Shown here piece after piece: positions 39,196-49,021 of a stretch of 64,000 nt of DNA; the first letter of the stretch is position 1, and the number at the start of each line of letters is the position of its first letter. The DNA comes from Thalassotalea psychrophila (GTDB lineage Bacteria > Pseudomonadota > Gammaproteobacteria > Enterobacterales > Alteromonadaceae): the NCBI RefSeq assembly GCF_031583595.1, contig NZ_CP134145.1, positions 3,844,001 through 3,908,000 of the forward strand, read 5' to 3'. The notes beneath the pieces were generated by a model. It had not been told where the DNA came from and did not search any database. It saw only the letters and a list, made by a program, of their open reading frames with translations. A program made the position numbers and the translations under genes.

Positions 39196-42100
39196 TTAAG
39201 CTTCCACCTCGTGAGTTAGTACTGGCTCAGCAGATTGGTAAGAATGCTTTCTTTTAAACAAGCTTTTTATATCTGTAACAACGATATACAAACAAGGTAT
39301 CAATAATAACGTTACCACAGTAGCAAACAATACACCGTACCCTAATGATACAGCCATGGGGATCACCATTTTCGCTTGCATACTCGTTTCCATCATAATT
39401 GGTACTAAACCAATGAACGTCGTTATTGAGGTAAGCAAAATAGCCCTAAATCGACTACAACCAGCATCGACAACGGCAATAATAGGCTTAATACCTGCTT
39501 TTTTAGCATTGTTTATATAATCAATCATTACCAAAGAGTCATTTACGACTACACCAGCAGCCGCAATAATACCCAGAATAGATAAAGCACTTAAATCAAT
39601 CCCCATGATCATATGGCCAAGTACTGAGCCAATAACACCAAATGGGATCACTGACATAATAATAACCGGTTGGCTGTAGGACTTTAATGGCACAGCTAAT
39701 AAGCTGTAGATAATCAATAGTGAGATAACGAAGTCACGAATTTGGGTATTTTGACTTTCTATTTCTTCTTGAATTTTACCTGCAACTTCACTTTTCACCA
39801 TAGGATACTTTTTAAGCAAATTAGGCATGTAATTTTCACGAATGTCCTTGGCAATCTCAAATGGCTGAGCTTGCTCTGCATCGACATTTGCCCACACATT
39901 AATAGTGCGATTACCATTTTCTCGACGAATTTGACTTACGCCGTCAGTAACGATTATATCTGCGACTTCAGATAATGGAATTTCTGCACCATCAGAGGTT
40001 TGAATTAATACATCATCCACATGGCCTATTGAACTTCTATCCTCTAATGGATAGCGCACCATCACTTTAACTTCTTCGCCATCACGTAATATTCGCTGCG
40101 CTTCAAGACCATAAAAACTATAACTAACTTGTGAAGCAACATCTCTTAACGTTAACCCCATAGAATAGGCTAACGGTTTCAGTTTAAATTGTACTTCTCG
40201 AGCAGAATTCATTCGAGAGTTATTTACATCACTTACACCTAGCAATGTGTTCAATTTAGCTGTTAACTCTCTTGATGCTTGGATGAGCTGTGTCTCATCA
40301 CTCCCTTCTAAGCGGAAACTAATATCACCATCATCTCTATCATTACCAAATAGGTTATCTTGAGTATTTAAGCTTTTAACACCTGGAATTAACGGCATAT
40401 TGGCGCGCCAGCGATCAGCCAGTTCAAACGTATTCATTGGACGTAACTCTGGGTCAATTAGTTTGACCATGATACGAGCAGAGGTTCTTCGTCTTAAATC
40501 CACCTGCACATCTGAAATCATTGCAGTACCAAATTCTTCTTCAATTTCAGCATCTACTTCAAACAGAGATTTCTTAATTGCTTTAATTGCCGATAATGTG
40601 GCTTGCTCTGATGAATCTAAGTTCATTTCTAATTGAATTCTTGGGAAGTCATGAGGGATTTTTGGTTGACCAATAAATCGTACTAACCCCCCTTGAAACA
40701 AACCAGCACAAATCAACATAAATGCAATAAATGTACAAACGACTACATAACGATATGTCACTGCTTTTTGTAAAAATGGACGATATTTATTTTCAATAAA
40801 AGCACGTAAATTTCGATCAATAAATGCTCTGAACCGATCTAGCGGATTCTTAGGATTAAATACTTTAGGTTTCATCCGGGCTAAATGGGCAGGAAGTATT
40901 AATTTAGACTCAACTAAAGAAAAAATTAAACATAAAACTACAACAAAACCGATTGATTTACCGAATGCTGACGTTGGGCCGTCATCGAATAAGAATGGTA
41001 AAAATGCGGCAATCGTTGTTAAAACTCCAAACGTGGCAGGCATAGCAACCCGCTTCACTCCCCGAATAACATTATCTAAACTGTGACCTTTTTCTTCCAC
41101 TTCACTATGGGCACTTTCTCCCATTACTATGGCATCATCGACCACGATCCCAAGTACAAGAATGAAAGCAAACAAACTAATAACATTAACCGTCACATCA
41201 ATCATACCTGTAGGCATAAATAATAAGGTACCTAAAAAACAAACTGGTAGGCCCATCATTACCCAAAACGCTAATCGTACTCTCAAGAAAGTCGCCAACA
41301 TTAAGAACACTAAAATGCCACCACCTATGAGGTTATTGAACATTAAATCAAGTCGACCTTCTAGATATTCCGTCATGTCTACCCAAGTTTCTAAATGAAC
41401 GCCTTCTGGTAATTGATCTTGCTTATCATCAATGTACCTATTTATAACTTTAGCAACATCAGTAATACTTTGATCATTGGCAGCACCAATAAAGAAAGTG
41501 ACTGAATTTTTTCCATTAAATTTGGAATATTGAATACCTTGTTCAAAACCATCAGAAATTTGTGCAACTTCACCTAGTAAAATAGTCGAACCATCTGCAC
41601 GGGTGATTAACGGCAGGTTTTCAAATTCATGACCTATATAAGCCTGATTTTCCACCCGTAAATTTATATAACCATTTTGGGCACGGATCTGTCCCGCTGA
41701 CATATTGCGCGACCAATTTCTCACGGCATCAGCAACTTGTGAAAACGAAAGCTTATACTCTCTAAGTTTGTCTTTACTGACTTCTATTCCAATTTCATAG
41801 TTCAAGCCGCTATAAAATTCCGATACATTGATTAGCGGTAACTGTTGAATTTCATCATGAATTTTTCGGCCAAAGTCCTTCAGTTGCTTCTGGCTCATAT
41901 CCCCATACAAGCTAATATATTGCACTTCTTGACGCAGTTTAATACGTTCAACTGTAGGCCTTTCCATACCAGCTGGGAATGATGAGATAGAGTCAATTTG
42001 CGATTTTACTTCTTCTAACACTATTTGTGGATCGTAAGTTTCACTTACCCTGAACCAACCGTAAGATAAATTACGATTTGAATAGGTGATCATCCTCTCT

Positions 42101-42345
42101 AAGCCTTGTACAGACTCAAGTGCCTCTTCAACCTTTATGGTTATACCTTCTTCCACTTCTTGAGGTGCAGCACCAGGATATACAGCTTGATATTCAAGCC
42201 AATTAATTTCAACTTGCGGGAAAAATTGCTTACGAATTGTCCCCATCGTTAATAGACCACCAATAATAATGATGATCATCAATAAATTTGCAGCTACAGG
42301 GTTTCGGGCAAACCAAGAAATAATGCCTTTATTTGTATCAATCAT
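39196..42345 (-). CDS. RND efflux transporter permease
   Basis: An inner-membrane proton-driven multidrug pump of the HAE1/AcrB superfamily, 1049 residues. Two repeated halves each have a membrane helix followed by a large periplasmic porter domain and five or more further helices. The proton-relay acids are in GIVVDDAIVMGESAHSE (TM4), and the TM10-11 region reads AAGVVVNDSLVMIDYIN. The sequence is closer to the shorter AcrB relatives found with a single adaptor in marine bacteria than to AcrB itself; substrates are unknown. It lies 2 bp downstream of its adaptor gene and lacks a local outer-membrane component, so TolC is the likely partner. Confidence 0.92.
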   Translation of the reverse strand: MIDTNKGIISWFARNPVAANLLMIIIIIGGLLTMGTIRKQFFPQVEINWLEYQAVYPGAAPQEVEEGITIKVEEALESVQGLERMITYSNRNLSYGWFRVSETYDPQIVLEEVKSQIDSISSFPAGMERPTVERIKLRQEVQYISLYGDMSQKQLKDFGRKIHDEIQQLPLINVSEFYSGLNYEIGIEVSKDKLREYKLSFSQVADAVRNWSRNMSAGQIRAQNGYINLRVENQAYIGHEFENLPLITRADGSTILLGEVAQISDGFEQGIQYSKFNGKNSVTFFIGAANDQSITDVAKVINRYIDDKQDQLPEGVHLETWVDMTEYLEGRLDLMFNNLIGGGILVFLMLATFLRVRLAFWVMMGLPVCFLGTLLFMPTGMIDVTVNVISLFAFILVLGIVVDDAIVMGESAHSEVEEKGHSLDNVIRGVKRVAMPATFGVLTTIAAFLPFLFDDGPTSAFGKSIGFVVVLCLIFSLVESKLILPAHLARMKPKVFNPKNPLDRFRAFIDRNLRAFIENKYRPFLQKAVTYRYVVVCTFIAFMLICAGLFQGGLVRFIGQPKIPHDFPRIQLEMNLDSSEQATLSAIKAIKKSLFEVDAEIEEEFGTAMISDVQVDLRRRTSARIMVKLIDPELRPMNTFELADRWRANMPLIPGVKSLNTQDNLFGNDRDDGDISFRLEGSDETQLIQASRELTAKLNTLLGVSDVNNSRMNSAREVQFKLKPLAYSMGLTLRDVASQVSYSFYGLEAQRILRDGEEVKVMVRYPLEDRSSIGHVDDVLIQTSDGAEIPLSEVADIIVTDGVSQIRRENGNRTINVWANVDAEQAQPFEIAKDIRENYMPNLLKKYPMVKSEVAGKIQEEIESQNTQIRDFVISLLIIYSLLAVPLKSYSQPVIIMSVIPFGVIGSVLGHMIMGIDLSALSILGIIAAAGVVVNDSLVMIDYINNAKKAGIKPIIAVVDAGCSRFRAILLTSITTFIGLVPIMMETSMQAKMVIPMAVSLGYGVLFATVVTLLLIPCLYIVVTDIKSLFKRKHSYQSAEPVLTHEVEA

Positions 42346-42347
42346 AA

Positions 42348-43535
42348 TTACTGACCTTTTTGCGCTATTTGCGTTTCAGCATTTTCAAGTTCATCATCTT
42401 TCTCAGTATCACCACTAACCAAGGCAAGATTCATTCCAGATACAGGAAAATCAAGCGCTGAAGTGATCAATAATTCGCCTTGTTCAAGACCTGCAGAAAT
42501 AACAACTTTGTCTCCTTGTTGGCGTACAATTTCTACCGTTTTATAACGCAGTTTATGTTCACTGTCTAAAACAGCTACCTGGTTGGCAACAACTAAATGT
42601 CTAGGTACCAATACAGCAGAGTCCATATTAGCACCCGCGATATGAGCATTTACATAAGTACCATATCGAATTGGCGTAGTGCCACTTTTTAAACCGTAAG
42701 GGTCTTCAATTTCAGCAACTAAATAGTTCATTCGTGAACTATTATCGATTACTCCTTCCGAACGCGCTATTGTCGCGCGCCATTGCTGCTTTTTACCTGA
42801 GTAGTCACTAGTTAATAAAACTTCAGCTTGTTCACCATTAGCCAATAAAAATTGAATTTGATTATCTGCAACAGGTAACCTTACCTTCGCAATCGAGATA
42901 TTAAGTAGCTTTCCTATTTTACTCCCTACACCAACAAATGAGCCTAAGCCAATTTCACGGTTGGCGATCATTGCATCATATGGGGAAGTAATTTTTGTTC
43001 GTTCTAAATTTCTTTTTGCTCGCTTTACTGCAGCTTGAGAGGCTTTCACTCGCGCCATTTCTTGTGCTAGTTGAGGTTTACGCAAACTAAGCTCTGTAGG
43101 GGATGTATCTTTAATTCTTTGCCACTCGCGCTCTGCTACTTTGCCTTGAGCTTTTTCTAGCTCTAAAGATGCTATTGCAGAGGCGTAACTTGCCTGAGCT
43201 TCAATGAGTGCAGCTTCATAATCGCTTGGATCAATTGTTGCGAGTATGTGGCCTTTTTTAATAAAACCTCCACGCACAAAATCATCTGACAATGACATTA
43301 TTTGGCCACTTACTTGAGCGACCATTTCAGTTTCATATTTAGGCTGCACTACACCATAGGAAGTCACATCTAAGTTTATCGGCATAACTTCGACTTCTTG
43401 TACCGCTACAATTGGAGTTAAATCAACATTCTTTTTTTCTTCAGGCGGTTTTTTCATCGAAGAAAATACCATCATTGCACCAACTCCAGTAATTAATACA
43501 ATGAAAGGTATAATAATTTGTTTCTTTGTGGCCAC
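42348..43535 (-). CDS. RND efflux periplasmic adaptor (MFP)
   Basis: Membrane-fusion protein of 395 residues that couples the downstream RND permease to an outer-membrane channel. It has a single N-terminal membrane anchor (IIIPFIVLITGVGAMMVFSS), a lipoyl/biotin-like domain (VAQVSGQIMSLSDDFVRGGF and ATIDPSDYEAAL), an alpha-helical hairpin (about 105-170), and beta-barrel and membrane-proximal domains. It is the first gene of the two-gene pump operon, separated from the DUF5009 gene upstream on the same strand by 215 bp that includes a terminator. Confidence 0.92.
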   Translation of the reverse strand: MATKKQIIIPFIVLITGVGAMMVFSSMKKPPEEKKNVDLTPIVAVQEVEVMPINLDVTSYGVVQPKYETEMVAQVSGQIMSLSDDFVRGGFIKKGHILATIDPSDYEAALIEAQASYASAIASLELEKAQGKVAEREWQRIKDTSPTELSLRKPQLAQEMARVKASQAAVKRAKRNLERTKITSPYDAMIANREIGLGSFVGVGSKIGKLLNISIAKVRLPVADNQIQFLLANGEQAEVLLTSDYSGKKQQWRATIARSEGVIDNSSRMNYLVAEIEDPYGLKSGTTPIRYGTYVNAHIAGANMDSAVLVPRHLVVANQVAVLDSEHKLRYKTVEIVRQQGDKVVISAGLEQGELLITSALDFPVSGMNLALVSGDTEKDDELENAETQIAQKGQ

Positions 43536-43690
43536 AGCTGCTCACCTTAGTAATTCTACTTATCTGAGTGTATGGTAACAAAATGTTAAAAAATGTAACC
43601 AAGCAAGATGTTACGAGGTATTACAAATTATATGTATGTACAAATTTGAAGTCTTGATTGGTACTTCTAAGTTGACTCAAGGATAAATTT

Positions 43691-43724
43691 AAAAAGCCCA
43701 TAAACATCGTTTATGGGCTTTTTC
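43691..43724 (-). terminator. Terminator after DUF5009 gene
   Basis: A 15-bp perfect stem (AAAAAGCCCATAAAC / GTTTATGGGCTTTTT) has a 3-base loop, and U residues follow on the minus strand. It lies about 27 bp beyond the stop at 43751. Confidence 0.88.
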
Positions 43725-43750
43725 TAATTGATGATGTGAAAGGAAGTTAA

Positions 43751-44893
43751 CTAAACTTTAATAAATATTTTGTTACGATACATCCATGCGAGCAACAGCC
43801 ATTGCAATAATAATAAAAATACAATAGAAAATAACGCCTGCCAGCCCTCACTCAAAGGAGACAAAACCCCACCAAATAAGCTATTAACCATATACTGCCA
43901 ATTTACCAAAGCAGTGCCTAAATAAATAATAATAGAGTTCATGCCTATAATGGCAAAAGGCTTAGCCCACGTTTGCCAGTGTTGCATATCAATCAGCCAA
44001 TAAAAAAGCGATAGAAACAGTACGCTCCAACCACTTGTGACTAATACAAATGTAGGTGTCCACAATGTTTTATTTACCGGTAATATAGAGTTTAATAACC
44101 AGCCTAGGCTTAATGCAAGCACTCCTATAATCAATAAATTACGTAGCAATACTTTAGGAAATTGTTTTTGTACACTCATTAATCGGCCAATAAACACACC
44201 GACTAAACAATTCAATATAGAGCCTAAATTTGACAATAAGCCTTCAGGATCAACGGCTAAGTTTTGGTAGCGAATCCCTGGCATCAAGGTTTGATCTACC
44301 CAAGCATTAATCGAAAACTCGGGGCCTAAATTACCACCACCAAAATCACCTATACTAACGAACGATAATATTAACCAATATCCAATAAATATCGCGGCGG
44401 TTATATACAGCTGAGTTTTTGTTTTAAAGTGCCAAACCAGCATAGCAGCAACAAACCAGGCCAAACCGATACGACCAAGCACGCTTACATACCTTATTTC
44501 ACCAAAATCTGCTGGAATACCTGTACCCCAGCCATGATTATAAATTACTCCTAATAAGAGTAGTAAAACTAAGCGTTTTACCGCGTGGCGATACTTCTCA
44601 TTTCTCTGCTGTTTAGGCAGTCCAGCTATCGGTTTGGCAGCAAGACCTAAACTCACACCGGACAGTAAAATGAACAGCGGAAATATTAAATCGTAAAACG
44701 TAAATCCATGCCAAGTTGAATGCAGCATTTCATTAGCGGCCAAATTAAAAAAAGACAGGCCGGTGATTACAAATAACGCTGAAAATAGGCCTTCAGCTCC
44801 TAGGATCCAAAACATGTCAAAGCCTCTTAGAGCATCTATCGACAGTAAGCGTTTAGGTTTTTTTATATTTATTTCGGTTTCAGTATTAGACAT
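43751..44893 (-). CDS. DUF5009 / NagX-like integral membrane acyltransferase homologue
   Basis: A polytopic membrane protein of 380 residues with about ten hydrophobic helices. The signature RLLSIDALRGFDMFWILG at the N-terminus, followed by HSTWHGFTFYDLIFPLFILLSGVSLGL, marks the DUF5009 family, distant relatives of eukaryotic heparan-alpha-glucosaminide N-acetyltransferase. In chitin-using marine bacteria NagX-type members are linked to amino-sugar uptake, but no such genes are adjacent here. The conserved His in WHGF is a plausible catalytic residue. It is monocistronic. Confidence 0.85.
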   Translation of the reverse strand: MSNTETEINIKKPKRLLSIDALRGFDMFWILGAEGLFSALFVITGLSFFNLAANEMLHSTWHGFTFYDLIFPLFILLSGVSLGLAAKPIAGLPKQQRNEKYRHAVKRLVLLLLLGVIYNHGWGTGIPADFGEIRYVSVLGRIGLAWFVAAMLVWHFKTKTQLYITAAIFIGYWLILSFVSIGDFGGGNLGPEFSINAWVDQTLMPGIRYQNLAVDPEGLLSNLGSILNCLVGVFIGRLMSVQKQFPKVLLRNLLIIGVLALSLGWLLNSILPVNKTLWTPTFVLVTSGWSVLFLSLFYWLIDMQHWQTWAKPFAIIGMNSIIIYLGTALVNWQYMVNSLFGGVLSPLSEGWQALFSIVFLLLLQWLLLAWMYRNKIFIKV

Positions 44894-45033
44894 TTAGGCA
44901 ATCTTTGACTTCAATAGGACAAACTAATCTATACTAAGTAGGAAATATTTACAGCAATTAAACAATATCTATATCGCATAAATTATGATTATATAATCCT
45001 TTGCGAATGTATATTTATGGGATACCCCCGGTA

Positions 45034-46596
45034 ATGCTTAGAAAAATATCGATAAATACATTAATGAAATGGTCATGGTTTCTTTTGACGTTATTAATGA
45101 TAATTATCACCATAAGTTATCGCTATTTTGTTGAAATACCGACTGAAGAACGGGCTGTTCAAAAGCTTTATAAACGTGAATTAAACGCACTTTATTACTC
45201 TCTAACGCAAACATTTAATAATTTATACATGATGAACAAAGACTATGCGCTTTGGGACGACACTTATGCATTCATTGCCGACCAAAACAGCGAGTATTTA
45301 ATCAGTAATTTTGCCGATCAAACATTTATTAACTTAGGGATTGATGCGGTATTTATAGTAGACCATAACAATAATATCCTGTTCAAGAAAGGTTGGGATC
45401 ATAGTCGTGAAAAGGCTCTGGTGTTCAGTAAATTAGATGACAATGGAAAATTCTCAGCCACTAATTTACTCAACTTTAACAAGGGTGGTGATGCCAATCC
45501 AGTGGGTATGTTCAGCACAGAAAATGGCGCGATGATATTTAGCATTTCCAATATTACCGATACAGATGCGAGAAAACCAAGTACCGGAAAAATGATATTT
45601 TTCCAGCGATTTGATCAAAACACGGCGGATATTCTCAGCAAAGAAACGCAACTGAGCCTTACAATCATTCCCTTTAGCCCTAAATATAAGCACACACAAA
45701 AAATAAATTTGATGCTGCAAGATAAAGATATAAAGGCATCTGATTATTGGTTGGTGGAGGACATTAATCAACAGCCTTTATTCGTGCTTAATGTGAAGCA
45801 CCAACAAAAATACGATCCGAAAATTTTAACCTCTGAAATTGTCATCTCAATAATGGTGCAGCTAAGCATTTTAGCGTTTATGTACTTGCTGATACGACAA
45901 CTGTTTTTAAAAGCAATTAAAAACATCAATAATGAAATCACCGCCATGGCGAATACTAAATCTATTGCGCCAATAGAAAGCCAGACAAAAATTAGTGAAT
46001 TTCAATTTTTTTCAACCGAATTTAACCACTTGGTTAACACGGTAAAAGACCAGCAGCTGCAATTGGAAAAACTCAGTACAACAGACTCTCTCACCCAAGT
46101 TCCCAACCGCTTGGCATTTGAACAACATTTTGCCAAAGAATGGGCACACTTACATCGTAATAATATTCCCTTTGCTATCGTAATGTGTGATATCGATTAT
46201 TTTAAAAAATACAATGATTCTCTCGGTCACTTGCAAGGCGACGAAGCTCTTAAACAAGTTGCAAAAGCATTAGCTATGTCAAGCCGTCGAATTAATGATA
46301 TTGTTGCCCGCTATGGTGGAGAAGAGTTTGTAATATTGTTCGGAGGTATAGATTTTTCGGGTCTACAAATGAAACTAAATGAAATTATTGAGAGCATTAA
46401 CGCCCTAAATATCGCTCACCCTGATTCAGACATTGCACCGCACATCACCTTAAGTTTGGGGGCAACATTAATGACTCCCGTAAGAAACATTAATGAAAAG
46501 CCTAACCTGATCCGCGCGATGAGTATTGCCGACAATGCTCTTTATCTTGCCAAAAGCAAAGGCCGCAACCGCGCCGAAATTGCTATTGATAAATAA
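45034..46596 (+). CDS. Diguanylate cyclase with CHASE4 sensor domain
   Basis: Membrane-bound c-di-GMP synthase of about 520 residues. Layout: N-terminal membrane helix (SWFLLTLLMIIITISYRYFV), a periplasmic CHASE4-type sensor (MMNKDYALWDDTYAFIADQN through IDAVFIVDHNNNILFKKGWD), a second helix at about 275-295, a HAMP-like linker, and a C-terminal GGDEF domain with the active motif GGEEF. RIND lies nine residues upstream and fits the inhibitory I-site (RxxD), so product feedback is likely. I use the ATG at 45034 (MLRKISINTLMKW); in-frame starts at 45001 and 45007 are possible but unsupported. It is followed closely by a TerB-like gene. Confidence 0.9.
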   Translation: MLRKISINTLMKWSWFLLTLLMIIITISYRYFVEIPTEERAVQKLYKRELNALYYSLTQTFNNLYMMNKDYALWDDTYAFIADQNSEYLISNFADQTFINLGIDAVFIVDHNNNILFKKGWDHSREKALVFSKLDDNGKFSATNLLNFNKGGDANPVGMFSTENGAMIFSISNITDTDARKPSTGKMIFFQRFDQNTADILSKETQLSLTIIPFSPKYKHTQKINLMLQDKDIKASDYWLVEDINQQPLFVLNVKHQQKYDPKILTSEIVISIMVQLSILAFMYLLIRQLFLKAIKNINNEITAMANTKSIAPIESQTKISEFQFFSTEFNHLVNTVKDQQLQLEKLSTTDSLTQVPNRLAFEQHFAKEWAHLHRNNIPFAIVMCDIDYFKKYNDSLGHLQGDEALKQVAKALAMSSRRINDIVARYGGEEFVILFGGIDFSGLQMKLNEIIESINALNIAHPDSDIAPHITLSLGATLMTPVRNINEKPNLIRAMSIADNALYLAKSKGRNRAEIAIDK

Positions 46597-46635
46597 ACGA
46601 CTACAATCAAAAAAACACTTATAAGAACGCCTATT

Positions 46636-47091
46636 ATGCTCACAAGAATCCGAATTTTTATTAGAAACCTACAACAAGACACCGTTGTAAATAACACCCT
46701 TTCCTTAGAAATTGCCACTGCTGTTCTATTGTTTGAAGTAATGCGTGCCGATCATAAATATGAAGACGAAGAAAAAGTAAAACTAATTGAGCTATTACAG
46801 CACCACTTTCAATTGGATAAAAGTGAAGTCAATGATGTCTTAGCTCTTGCAGAAGATGAATCACACCACGCTAATGACTTTTATCGCTACACCACTTTAA
46901 TTAATGAGCAATACGAACTCAGTGATAGAATTAAAATTGTAGAATTATTATGGCAAGTTGCATACGCCGATGGACATTTAGATGTGATTGAAGAGCATAT
47001 TATCAGGCGAATCGCTGATTTATTGCATTTACGCCATGGCGAATTTATTCAATGTAAACTAAAAGTGCAAAATCAGCATACTGACAAGTAA
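46636..47091 (+). CDS. TerB-like (tellurite-resistance family) protein
   Basis: A 151-residue all-helical cytoplasmic protein of the TerB/COG4103 type. Metal-site-like acidic motifs recur: MRADHKYEDEEKVKLIELLQ and VAYADGHLDVIEEHIIRRIADLL (the family's ADG-x-E pattern). Function of free-standing members is unclear and tellurite resistance should not be assumed. It starts 40 bp after the cyclase gene and may be co-transcribed with it. DjlA in this window carries the same type of domain. Confidence 0.85.
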   Translation: MLTRIRIFIRNLQQDTVVNNTLSLEIATAVLLFEVMRADHKYEDEEKVKLIELLQHHFQLDKSEVNDVLALAEDESHHANDFYRYTTLINEQYELSDRIKIVELLWQVAYADGHLDVIEEHIIRRIADLLHLRHGEFIQCKLKVQNQHTDK

Positions 47092-47170
47092 AAAGATATC
47101 ACCTGATTTAAAGCTCCGTGGTACAATTGCGCGAAATACCCAATTACAACAGTAACCACTAGGAATTCCA

Positions 47171-48175
47171 ATGGCCGACATAGGTAAAATCAATACGCTA
47201 AGAGTTGTTAAGCTCACAGAATTTGGCGCTTACTTAGATGGTGCTGATTTAGGTGAAATACTGCTACCAACACGCTATTTGCCAGAGGGTTGTGCAGAAG
47301 GTGATGATGTTGTTGTATTTATTTATTTTGATTCTAATGACCGCATAATCGCTACAACCGAAACACCTAAAGGCCAAGTCGACGATTTTGTAAGTTTAAA
47401 AGTAATACAGGTAAATGATACCGGTGCTTTTCTAGATTGGGGCTTACCTAAAGATTTGTTGGTGCCTTATAATCAACAACAGAACAAAATGGTTGTTGAT
47501 AAGTACTATTTAGTTCGGATTTATCGTGACGTTCAAACTGATCGTATTGCGGCTTCGAGCAAATTAGATAAATATCTAGATATCTGGCCAGCGAACTATG
47601 AAATTGGTGAACGCGTTAATTTAATCATTGGTGATAAAACCGACCTTGGTTTCAAAGCAGTTATAAATGATAAGAATTGGGGTTTATTGTACGACAATGA
47701 GATATTTCAACCGTTAAGAGTTGGTAAAAATATCTTAGGTTATGTTAAAACTATGCGCAGCGATGGCCGAGTAGATTTAACCTTAACACGCCCTGGCATT
47801 GGTAAAGTAAATGACTTTGCCCCAACATTCATTGCCTACTTACAAGATAATGATGGTTTTAGTGCAATCAACGATAAAAGTTCACCAGAGCTTATTCAAA
47901 AAACCTTTGGTGTAAGTAAAAAAACCTTCAAAAGTACGATTGGTAATTTATTCAAACATGGCCGCGTTAGTATTGAAGCTGACGGTGTTCGTTTTATTAA
48001 AAACCCACAGCCGAAAAAACTAGGTGCAGTATCAAAACCGAATAAAGGTAAAGGCAGCCAAGATAAAAGTAGTGGTGGAAATTCCAACAAACCTTTTACT
48101 AAAAAGCCACAATCGAGTAAACCGAAAACTTATAATAAACCAGCTAGCAATAAAGCGAATCCGTACAAAAAATAG
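47171..48175 (+). CDS. CvfB/YitL-type S1-like RNA-binding protein
   Basis: A 334-residue protein with tandem S1-like OB folds: the first begins INTLRVVKLTEFGAYLDGAD, the second LKVIQVNDTGAFLDWGLPKD, and a third follows around residues 145-215. A winged-helix domain is at about 225-285. It matches the CvfB family (a virulence regulator in Staphylococcus), general RNA-binding regulators. The last 55 residues are a low-complexity, lysine/asparagine/serine-rich tail (KPNKGKGSQDKSSGGNSNKP and following), which the Gram-positive relatives lack. The target RNA is unknown. Confidence 0.88.
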   Translation: MADIGKINTLRVVKLTEFGAYLDGADLGEILLPTRYLPEGCAEGDDVVVFIYFDSNDRIIATTETPKGQVDDFVSLKVIQVNDTGAFLDWGLPKDLLVPYNQQQNKMVVDKYYLVRIYRDVQTDRIAASSKLDKYLDIWPANYEIGERVNLIIGDKTDLGFKAVINDKNWGLLYDNEIFQPLRVGKNILGYVKTMRSDGRVDLTLTRPGIGKVNDFAPTFIAYLQDNDGFSAINDKSSPELIQKTFGVSKKTFKSTIGNLFKHGRVSIEADGVRFIKNPQPKKLGAVSKPNKGKGSQDKSSGGNSNKPFTKKPQSSKPKTYNKPASNKANPYKK

Positions 48176-48213
48176 CTCTAAATAACGTTTGAGATTTTAT
48201 TAATGAGATAAAT

Positions 48214-48238
48214 GGGCGCCTTGGCGCCTATTTTTTTT
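48214..48238 (+). terminator. Rho-independent terminator after CvfB gene
   Basis: GGGCGCC / GGCGCCT forms a short GC-rich stem followed by eight T residues. It also lies 10 bp past the end of the convergent permease gene. Confidence 0.85.
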
Positions 48239-48247
48239 AAGGAATGG

Positions 48248-49009
48248 TTAAGCCTTTATTAAAGAGAATTTATTCATCAGCAAAGTAACAATAACCGCCA
48301 CCAGAGCTAATGCCCACACAATTGCCGCACCGCTTGGCAAATCCCATGTGGCAGATGCAACTAAACCAATTAAGTAAGCTAACACCCCGATAAGGTAAGC
48401 AAAGCGCATTTGAAACCTTATCAGTTTTACGGTAGCCAAGGCTGGAATAATCAAGGTACTGAATACCAGAAACACGCCAACCATTTGTACTGAACTAGTA
48501 ATTGCAATAGCAAAAATAAAGTAAAACCACTTGCCAGATAATAGCCTTGGTTTAAACACCATAAGTGCAACAATAGCTGCATATAATACCATGTGCAGAT
48601 ATAAGTCAGAAAAGGTAACCCAGAGGATCTGCCCTGATAATACTTGTTTTAATAAATCACCGCCGTGCGGATCATTAGCTAGCAGTAAAAAAGCGCCTGT
48701 TGCCGACAATACATATAAACAGCCAATTAATGCTTCTAACTGCTGTTTAGCAAATCGTTCAAATAAGGCAATAATGCCTGCACCACTTAGAGCGAAAAAG
48801 GCTGCAACAATATAACTTGCTCCTGGTAGGTGATGACCAATATCAGTTGTTTGTACCACTACTGCGCCAAGCCCGGCAATTTGAGCAATGGCTAAATCAA
48901 TAAATATAATACCGCGCTTTAATACCTGATATCCCAAAGGCACATGTGTGCTAAGCACTAATAGGCCAGCAACAAGAGCAGGTAGTAAAATATCGATTAA
49001 TTCAACCAT
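48248..49009 (-). CDS. Metal (zinc) ABC transporter permease, ZnuB-like
   Basis: An integral membrane protein of 253 residues with eight predicted helices, matching the ABC-3 permease family (ZnuB/MntB): VPLGYQVLKRGIIFIDLAIAQ near the start and LIPALATVKLIRFQMRFAYLIG later. With the substrate-binding protein encoded just upstream it should import zinc, though manganese cannot be excluded from the permease alone. It is the last gene of a four-gene minus-strand unit under a Zur box. No ATP-binding (ZnuC) gene is next to it, so the ATPase must be supplied from elsewhere. Confidence 0.88.
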   Translation of the reverse strand: MVELIDILLPALVAGLLVLSTHVPLGYQVLKRGIIFIDLAIAQIAGLGAVVVQTTDIGHHLPGASYIVAAFFALSGAGIIALFERFAKQQLEALIGCLYVLSATGAFLLLANDPHGGDLLKQVLSGQILWVTFSDLYLHMVLYAAIVALMVFKPRLLSGKWFYFIFAIAITSSVQMVGVFLVFSTLIIPALATVKLIRFQMRFAYLIGVLAYLIGLVASATWDLPSGAAIVWALALVAVIVTLLMNKFSLIKA

Positions 49010-49021
49010 TAATTATTAGCC

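Noticed and set aside
43536..43690. TetR operator upstream of the RND adaptor gene
   Set aside because: GGTAACA and TGTAACC sit near each other but do not form a true inverted repeat, and there is no GTCGGT half-site, so control of the pump by the nearby TetR is not supported.
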